Position numbers and translations under genes: made by a program. A stretch of 20,192 nt of DNA from JACJXF01 sp964349045. Its GTDB lineage: Bacteria > Bacteroidota > Bacteroidia > Bacteroidales > GCA-2748055. The notes under the pieces are model-generated. The model ran no database searches, was not told where the DNA came from, and worked only from the letters and a program-made list of their open reading frames with translations. Location of the stretch: positions 1-20,192 of the forward strand of contig CAYGFI010000086.1 of assembly GCA_964349045.1 (NCBI GenBank), given 5' to 3'. Shown piece after piece: positions 15,536-20,192 of the stretch. The first letter of the stretch is position 1. Every line of letters starts with the position of its first letter.

Positions 15536-15641
15536 GTCGTGACGAGCGTGACGGTCGTGATGGTCGTGATGTTTTGAAGCTTGTCACGTTCGTTACGTTC
15601 GTCACGACCGTCACGACCGTCACGACCATCACATCCATCAT
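15536..15641. repeat. Opposed arrays of 9-bp repeats forming a large imperfect inverted repeat
   Basis: The left side is four 9-bp units at 15536-15571 (GTCGTGACG, AGCGTGACG, GTCGTGATG, GTCGTGATG). A 13-bp centre (15572-15584) follows. The right side is six units in the opposite orientation at 15585-15638 (CACGTTCGT, TACGTTCGT, CACGACCGT twice, CACGACCAT, CACATCCAT) plus a trailing CAT. Most left units can pair with right units, so DNA or RNA across the region could fold into a long GC-rich hairpin. The array starts 4 bp after the stop codon of the YjdI-CDGSH gene and ends 31 bp before the next ATG. No T-tract follows, so it is not a typical terminator. Confidence 0.9.
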
Positions 15642-15672
15642 AAAAACAAATTTCTAAAATATAACCAATCTC

Positions 15673-15870
15673 ATGGAATCCACAGAAAACAAAGTCATCT
15701 TCAAAGCCTTGAAAAACGGCCCTTTAGAGGTAACAGGTAAGTTTACGATTAAAGGAGCTGATGGGAAAAATATTGAAGCTCCCAGCCCGGCATATTTATG
15801 CAGATGTGGGGGATCGAAAAATAAACCCTTTTGCGATGGTACTCATAACCGTAACGGCTTTAATTCCTGA
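15673..15870 (+). CDS. CDGSH iron-sulfur domain protein
   Basis: A 65-residue stand-alone CDGSH protein. The [2Fe-2S] ligands are Cys43, Cys45, Cys54 and His58 in CRCGGSKNKPFCDGTH, and all are intact. The N-terminal half (KNGPLEVTGKFTIKGADGKN) aligns by eye with the CDGSH half of the upstream protein (KNGPLLVEGEFRVIGPEGNE), so the two domains are likely a local duplication. It is short, as expected of bacterial single-domain members. ATG 15673 is well placed. No separate -7 element is seen in the 141-bp gap, which is mostly a 9-bp repeat array, so it is probably read through from the upstream gene. Specific function is unknown. Confidence 0.9.
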   Translation: MESTENKVIFKALKNGPLEVTGKFTIKGADGKNIEAPSPAYLCRCGGSKNKPFCDGTHNRNGFNS

Positions 15871-15886
15871 TAATTAATTGCGTTTC

Positions 15887-15910
15887 CCCTGCGCCCTTGC
15901 GCCTTTGCGC
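15887..15910. repeat. Three tandem 8-bp units, CTTTGCGC type
   Basis: CCCTGCGC, CCTTGCGC and CTTTGCGC follow each other directly, with a rotated partial copy (TTGCGTTT) just before. The array begins 16 bp after the CDGSH stop codon and is markedly more GC-rich than the flanking DNA. Confidence 0.7.
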
Positions 15911-15972
15911 TTAAATTTTATAATCAAATTATTGTATTTTACAATCAGTAATGAAAATTATAGAATTCCTTC

Positions 15973-15980
15973 TATTTTTG
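15973..15980 (+). promoter_or_regulatory. Bacteroidota -7 element upstream of glnS
   Basis: TATTTTTG matches TAnnTTTG, 20 bp upstream of the glnS ATG at 16001. No -33 TTTG at the usual spacing was found. Confidence 0.5.
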
Positions 15981-16000
15981 TAGGTTGAAAAAAGAACCCT

Positions 16001-17698
16001 ATGAATACCAGTAACCGGGAAACTTCGGAAGAAAAAAAAACTCAGAACTTTATTGTCCAACTTGTTGAAGAAGATGTAAAGGCAGGTAAAAACGATTCCA
16101 AAGTCCTTACCCGTTTCCCGCCCGAGCCCAACGGCTACCTCCATATCGGTCATGCCAAGGCCATCTGCATTGACTTCGGAATCGCCCGTGATTTTGGTGG
16201 CAAGACCAATCTCCGGTTCGATGATACTAATCCCACGAAAGAAGAAGTAGAGTATGTAAACTCCATTAAAGAAGATATTAAATGGCTGGGGTTCGACTGG
16301 GAAGACCGTGAATATTACGCATCAGACTATTTTGAACAGTTATACCAATGGGCAGTAAAAATTATAAAAGCAGGAAAAGCTTATGTCGACGATCAGGACA
16401 GTGACCTTATTGCCGGACAGAAAGGTACACCAACTGTTCCGGGCAAGGAGAGTCCGTTTAGAAACCGCCCGGTAGAGGAGAATCTCGAACTTTTTGAAAG
16501 GATGAGAAAAGGTGATTTTGAGGAAGGTACCAAAGTACTTCGCGCTAAAATAGACATGGCTTCACCCAATATGCACCTCCGTGATCCATTGATGTACCGT
16601 ATTCTTAAGAAACCCCATCACAGAACAGGTTATACCTGGTGTATCTATCCCATGTACGATTATGCTCACGGGCAGTCGGATTACAAAGAGGGAATAACTC
16701 ATTCCCTCTGCACACTGGAATTTGAAGTACACCGTCCACTTTATAACTGGTTTCTCGACCAGATTTATGAAGAGGGGAAAAACAGGCCGCGACAAATCGA
16801 GTTTGCGCGACTCAACCTGAGTTACACCATCATGAGCAAAAGAAAACTTCTGGAACTGGTTCAGGGAAAATATGTTTCAGGCTGGGACGATCCCCGCATG
16901 CCAACTCTTTCAGGGATGAGACGCAGAGGTTATACTCCGGCTTCAATTCGTAATTTTGTAGATACAATTGGTGTTACCAAAACCGATGGCGTCAGCGATG
17001 TGTTGCTTCTTGAGCACAGTGTTCGTGAAGACCTTAACAAGATTGCTCCCCGTGTGATGGCGGTTCTGAATCCACTGAAAATGATCATTACCAATTACGA
17101 AGAAGGAATTTCCGAACAACTCGAAACCCAAAACAATCCTGAAGATGAGAGCGCAGGCACACGTATGATCCCTTTTTGCAGGGAGATTTACGTGGAGCAG
17201 GATGACTTTATGATCGATCCCCCGGGAAAATTTTTCAGACTCGCTCCCGGTAAAGAAGTGCGGCTTAAATCAGCCTATATTGTTCGGTGCGACAGTTACA
17301 AACTGAATCCCTCAACGGGAGTTGTTGAAGAAATTTACTGTACCTATTTTCCCGAAACCCGCAGCGGAGGCGCTGAAGCCAATCGTAAGGTAAAAGGGAC
17401 CCTGCACTGGGTATCGGTTCCTCATGCGCTAAAAGCTGAAGTAAGACTATACGACCGGCTGTTCATCGATCCCGAACCCGATGGTCACAAAGACAAAGAT
17501 TTTAAGGAGTTTCTGAATCCCGATTCCTTAAAAATATCAGAATGTTATGTCGAGCCGGGATTAATCACTGCCAAAGTCCTCGATCATTTCCAGTTTCAGA
17601 GAGTGGGTTACTTCAATGTCGATCCCGATTCAAAGCCCGGGAAGCTGGTGTTTAACAGGACTGTGGCGCTGAAGGATAGCTGGGCGGGAGGAAAGTGA
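16001..17698 (+). CDS. glnS: Glutamine-tRNA ligase (GlnRS)
   Basis: A cytoplasmic class I aminoacyl-tRNA synthetase that charges tRNA-Gln with glutamine directly. The 565-residue length is normal for bacterial GlnRS. The HIGH motif is intact at 48-51 in PPEPNGYLHIGHAKAICI, and the KMSKS-type loop is MSKRK (278-282). Between them, LRFDDTNPTKEEVEYVNSI and DYAHGQSDYKEGITHSLCTL are GlnRS-type rather than GluRS-type signatures. About 350-560 form the beta-barrel anticodon-binding part, with VHWVSVPHA-like LHWVSVPHALKAEVRLYDRLF. ATG 16001 gives the normal N-terminal extension. The stop codon TGA (17696-17698) runs into a GTGATGAC tandem repeat and then a scaffold gap, but the protein itself is complete. 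A tRNA-Gln(CUG) lies 2.4 kb downstream. Confidence 0.97.
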   Translation: MNTSNRETSEEKKTQNFIVQLVEEDVKAGKNDSKVLTRFPPEPNGYLHIGHAKAICIDFGIARDFGGKTNLRFDDTNPTKEEVEYVNSIKEDIKWLGFDWEDREYYASDYFEQLYQWAVKIIKAGKAYVDDQDSDLIAGQKGTPTVPGKESPFRNRPVEENLELFERMRKGDFEEGTKVLRAKIDMASPNMHLRDPLMYRILKKPHHRTGYTWCIYPMYDYAHGQSDYKEGITHSLCTLEFEVHRPLYNWFLDQIYEEGKNRPRQIEFARLNLSYTIMSKRKLLELVQGKYVSGWDDPRMPTLSGMRRRGYTPASIRNFVDTIGVTKTDGVSDVLLLEHSVREDLNKIAPRVMAVLNPLKMIITNYEEGISEQLETQNNPEDESAGTRMIPFCREIYVEQDDFMIDPPGKFFRLAPGKEVRLKSAYIVRCDSYKLNPSTGVVEEIYCTYFPETRSGGAEANRKVKGTLHWVSVPHALKAEVRLYDRLFIDPEPDGHKDKDFKEFLNPDSLKISECYVEPGLITAKVLDHFQFQRVGYFNVDPDSKPGKLVFNRTVALKDSWAGGK

Positions 17699-17841
17699 CG
17701 ATGACGTGATGGCGTGANNNNNNNNNNNNNNNNNNNNNNNNNNNNNNNNNNNNNNNNNNNNNNNNNNNNNNNNNNNNNNNNNNNNNNNNNNNNNNNNNNN
17801 NNNNNNNNNNNNNNNNNGTGATGACGTGATGACGTGACGGG
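17695..17841. repeat. Array of 8-bp GTGATGAC units interrupted by a scaffold gap
   Basis: Left of the gap, units related to GTGATGAC run from the glnS stop codon (ACGATGAC 17698-17705, GTGATGGC 17706-17713, then GTGA). Right of it are GTGATGAC twice (17818-17833) and GTGACGGG (17834-17841). The same repeat on both sides suggests the gap is simply more of the array, which short reads could not resolve. Confidence 0.85.
17718..17817. other. Scaffold gap of 100 N
   Basis: Exactly 100 N, the conventional size for a gap of unknown length. It lies inside a short tandem repeat. Confidence 0.98.
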
Positions 17842-17898
17842 GGTACGACCCGGGTGTCGATCAGGTATCTCGTAATAATTCTGCCCGGGGAGCGTACC
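17842..17898. repeat. Imperfect GC-rich inverted repeat downstream of glnS
   Basis: GGTACGACCCGGG (17842-17854) can pair with CCCGGGGAGCGTACC (17884-17898), with a small bulge and a 29-nt loop. It could be part of a glnS terminator, but no T-tract follows on the plus strand. Confidence 0.4.
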
Positions 17899-18165
17899 TA
17901 TATACCTTTCTCCTGATGTTTTGCAGTATTTTAAATGACCCTTTCTCATTATTTAGTATCATAAACCCTAAGAATATGTAATAAGGTTTCAAAAACCAGT
18001 ACCGGGAAAAGAATTTTAAAACAAAAGATTAAAGTAATTAATTCTCCCGGCAATGGTTTAAAAAATTGTTACTTTTAGATCTCTGTTGCGTTTTTGCACA
18101 GACGTAAAAAGGATTATTAAAATATACTTTTTAACTTGTAATCCCAAATAAAATTCCAGAAGTTT

Positions 18166-20058
18166 ATGGCCAGGTTAATTTTTTTGTTTTTAGCATTATT
18201 TGCTTCCTGCAACCGGGAAAATAAAATCACCACCATTTCCGGTGATCTTCGCCAATGGCACAAAATTACACTCACCGTGGATGGTCCCATGGTACAGGAA
18301 ACCGATAGTTTTCCGAATCCATTCCTCGATTATCGTATGACGGTGATTTTTACTCATGAATCCGGAACTCCAGTCTACTCCGTACCGGGTTATTTTGCCG
18401 CGGATGGAAATGCCGCTGAGACCTCGGCTCAGGCCGGGAATAAGTGGCGCGCCCATTTATCACCCGATAAAGCCGGACGATGGAACTACGAAGCTTCAAT
18501 TCTCATGGGAAAAGCGATTGCCATCGACGACAGTGTCGGTTTAAATGCCCGGCCCATCCTATCTGCTTCAGGTAGTTTTACTATTCTGCCAACGGATAAA
18601 ACCGGTCGCGATTTCCGTGGAAAAGGCCGCCTTGAATACGTGGGAAAAAGGTACCTGCAGTTTGCCGGCACAAAAGAGTTTTTTCTGAAAGCCGGGGCCG
18701 ATTCACCGGAAAATCTTCTGGCATATAAGGACTTCGACGGAACGTATTCGAACAAAGATTCCGGAATTACACGCGCTGACGAGGCTGCCACTGCAAGCCT
18801 TAAAACATGGACGTCTCATATTCCGGATTGGAAGTTAGGAGATCGAAGCTGGCAAAATGGAAAAGGGAAAGGAATTATCGGCGCTTTAAATTACCTGTCA
18901 GGAAAGGGTTGCAACTCAATTTCCTTCCTTACTTACAATGCCGGTGGGGATGGTGATGATGTATGGCCCTTTATTTCACGATCTGACAAATTTCATTATG
19001 ACTGTTCCAAACTTGACCAGTGGCAGATACTTTTCGATCATGCCCAGGAACTGGGACTGTACCTGCATTTTAAACTCCAGGAAACAGAGAATGATGATAA
19101 CTTCACAGGCGAGATCAGGGACGTACCGGCTTCTCTCGATGGGGGCGACCTGGGACCGGAGAGAAAACTTTATCTCCGGGAAATGATAGCCCGGTTCGGA
19201 TATGAGCTCGCCCTGAACTGGAACCTGGGTGAAGAAAATACGCAGACGCCTGAACAGCAAAAGGCAATGGCAGAATTTATCCTCGATACGGACCCATATC
19301 CCCATCTTATTGTCATTCATTCCTATCCCGACTGGCAGGACCGGGTTTATCCTGCCTTACTCGGAAATCAGTCGGTGGTTTCGGGCGTCTCCCTGCAGAA
19401 CAGTTGGGCAACAGTTCATCAAAGGGTGCTTTACTGGTTGAATGAATCTGAAAATGCCGGAAAATTATGGGTAGTTGCGAACGATGAACAGAATCCGCAT
19501 TACACCGGTGTGCCGCCCGATCCCGGGTATGAAGGTTTCGACGGTACTGCCCGTCCCGAGAAATACAGTGAACCGTATACTCTTCATGATATACGCAAAT
19601 ACACGCTATGGGGAACCCTGATGGCCGGGGGAGCCGGAGTGGAATACTATTTCGGATACACTCTGCCCCAGAACGATCTCAATTGTGAAGACTGGCGCAG
19701 CCGCGATCAGAGCTGGGAAGCGTGCCGGATCGCCCTCGGCTTCTTCCGTGAGAATAACATCCCTTTCTGGGATATGCAGAATTCAGATGCTTTAATTGGT
19801 AATCCTCTCAGCACAAATCAAAAATATTGCCTTGCAAAACCCGGCAAGGTTTACCTGATATATTTGCCGCAAGGAGGTTCTTCAGAGCTTGACCTGGAAA
19901 ACCATTCGAATGTCTTTACGGTTAAATGGTTTAACCCGCTTACAGGAGGTGATCTGCAAAATGGCAGCGTGGAAGAAATAACCGGACCCGGAAAAGTTTT
20001 TTTGGGAGAACCACCGGCCGGAATTTCCGATGATGGTGTAATATTGATCAGGAAATAG
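18166..20058 (+). CDS. DUF5060 lipoprotein, putative glycoside hydrolase
   Basis: A 630-residue lipoprotein. Residues 1-14 are a short lipoprotein signal and Cys15 in LFASC is the lipidation site. About 28-115 match DUF5060, an Ig-like domain, with NPFLDYRMTVIF and AGRWNYEAS. About 155-500 look like a TIM-barrel glycosidase. They begin GKRYLQFAGTKEFFLKAGAD and carry LALNWNLGEEN (Glu356/Glu357, candidate acid/base) and LWVVANDEQNP (Glu441, candidate nucleophile). About 555-630 resemble the collagen-binding-like C-terminal domain of these proteins (KVYLIYLPQGG, TVKWFNPLTGGD). Related architectures attack plant or algal polysaccharides, but the substrate here is unknown. Catalytic assignments are inferred from clan GH-A topology. 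No SusC/SusD pair adjoins it. The start at 18166 is set by the signal peptide. Confidence 0.82.
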   Translation: MARLIFLFLALFASCNRENKITTISGDLRQWHKITLTVDGPMVQETDSFPNPFLDYRMTVIFTHESGTPVYSVPGYFAADGNAAETSAQAGNKWRAHLSPDKAGRWNYEASILMGKAIAIDDSVGLNARPILSASGSFTILPTDKTGRDFRGKGRLEYVGKRYLQFAGTKEFFLKAGADSPENLLAYKDFDGTYSNKDSGITRADEAATASLKTWTSHIPDWKLGDRSWQNGKGKGIIGALNYLSGKGCNSISFLTYNAGGDGDDVWPFISRSDKFHYDCSKLDQWQILFDHAQELGLYLHFKLQETENDDNFTGEIRDVPASLDGGDLGPERKLYLREMIARFGYELALNWNLGEENTQTPEQQKAMAEFILDTDPYPHLIVIHSYPDWQDRVYPALLGNQSVVSGVSLQNSWATVHQRVLYWLNESENAGKLWVVANDEQNPHYTGVPPDPGYEGFDGTARPEKYSEPYTLHDIRKYTLWGTLMAGGAGVEYYFGYTLPQNDLNCEDWRSRDQSWEACRIALGFFRENNIPFWDMQNSDALIGNPLSTNQKYCLAKPGKVYLIYLPQGGSSELDLENHSNVFTVKWFNPLTGGDLQNGSVEEITGPGKVFLGEPPAGISDDGVILIRK

Positions 20059-20097
20059 AATTACCTCCAAAACATTTTCAAATTTTCAAAAATTTAC

Positions 20098-20105
20098 TAC
20101 TTTTG
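20098..20105 (+). promoter_or_regulatory. Bacteroidota -7 element of the tRNA-Gln gene
   Basis: TACTTTTG is a full TAnnTTTG match 12 bp before the mature tRNA 5' end, an arrangement I know from Bacteroidota tRNA genes. No TTTG occurs at canonical -33 spacing. Confidence 0.65.
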
Positions 20106-20117
20106 CCGTCCACAAAC

Positions 20118-20190
20118 TGTCCTGTGGTGTAATTGGCAACACGTCTGATTCTGGATCAGAAGAGTTCAGGTTCGAGACCTGACAGGACAA
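20118..20190 (+). tRNA. tRNA-Gln (anticodon CUG)
   Basis: A complete 73-nt cloverleaf can be drawn. The acceptor stem TGTCCTG (20118-20124) pairs with CAGGACA (20183-20189), 7 of 7. The D stem is GTG/CAC, and the anticodon stem TCTGA (20144-20148) pairs with TCAGA (20156-20160). The loop TTCTGGA holds CTG at 20151-20153, so it reads CAG codons. The variable loop is 5 nt. The T stem TCAGG/CCTGA encloses TTCGAGA. The discriminator is A20190, and CCA is not encoded, since CT follows. It is the partner of glnS upstream. Confidence 0.96.
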
Positions 20191-20192
20191 CT

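Larger units (their letters stand above)
17699..18165. other. Intergenic stretch with repeat array, gap and hairpin
   Basis: Between glnS and the DUF5060 gene lie the octamer array, 100 undetermined bases, an imperfect inverted repeat (17842-17898), and about 260 bp of AT-rich DNA with no gene or confident promoter. TACTTTTA at 18069-18076 misses TAnnTTTG by one base. Whether the gap hides a gene cannot be known, since its true length is unknown. Confidence 0.6.

Noticed and set aside
15536..15641. CRISPR-like array
   Set aside because: Units are 9 bp with no spacers, and the two halves face each other; no cas gene is present.
15536..15641. Intrinsic terminator between the CDGSH genes
   Set aside because: The inverted repeat is long and GC-rich but no T-tract follows on either strand.
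17608..17949. Minus-strand open frame spanning the N gap
   Set aside because: About a third of it is undetermined bases, and the rest is glnS antisense and repeat sequence.

Overview
The window looks like a draft or metagenome-assembled scaffold from a Bacteroidota bacterium, probably a free-living Bacteroidales/Marinilabiliales-type lineage (the order is inference). The evidence is a TonB-dependent receptor with an N-terminal carboxypeptidase-regulatory-like domain, a secreted protein with a type IX secretion (T9SS) C-terminal tail, a DUF4294 protein, a DUF5060 lipoprotein, and promoters with the Bacteroidota -7 element TAnnTTTG ahead of several genes. The DNA is AT-rich. A run of exactly 100 N at 17718-17817 marks a scaffold gap.

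Layout. 1-409 has no convincing gene, but holds palindromes and a possible gene relic. 410-4711 (minus) is a likely three-gene unit: pcm (isoaspartyl repair), a glyoxalase II-like metallo-hydrolase, and gcvP (glycine cleavage P protein). A divergent gene at 4839 encodes a Gfo/Idh/MocA-like protein without the usual catalytic lysine motif. 6114-7529 is a polyprenyl-phosphate sugar-1-phosphate transferase that would start exopolysaccharide synthesis. It ends 5 bp from a convergent thpR (RNA 2',3'-cyclic phosphodiesterase). elbB follows at 8350, then a minus-strand DUF4294 gene.

10104-14781 (minus) is a TonB-dependent receptor followed by a T9SS-exported repeat protein, which ends in a strong Rho-independent terminator. 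This is the best candidate for an outer-membrane uptake or surface-binding pair; the ligand is unknown. 15040-15870 holds two iron-sulfur genes, a YjdI-type domain fused to a CDGSH domain and a stand-alone CDGSH protein. They are separated by a large inverted array of 9-bp repeats. glnS follows, then the gap, then a DUF5060 lipoprotein that is a putative glycoside hydrolase. A complete tRNA-Gln(CUG) with its own promoter closes the window, so both the enzyme and a tRNA for direct glutaminylation lie within about 4 kb.

The most unusual feature is in the spaces between genes. Five intergenic stretches carry short tandem arrays with 7-, 8-, 9- or 24-bp units, each with a different unit. They sit just after, or overlap, stop codons. 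One forms an imperfect inverted pair between the two CDGSH genes, and another coincides with the assembly gap. I found no CRISPR array, insertion sequence, rRNA or obvious defence system.
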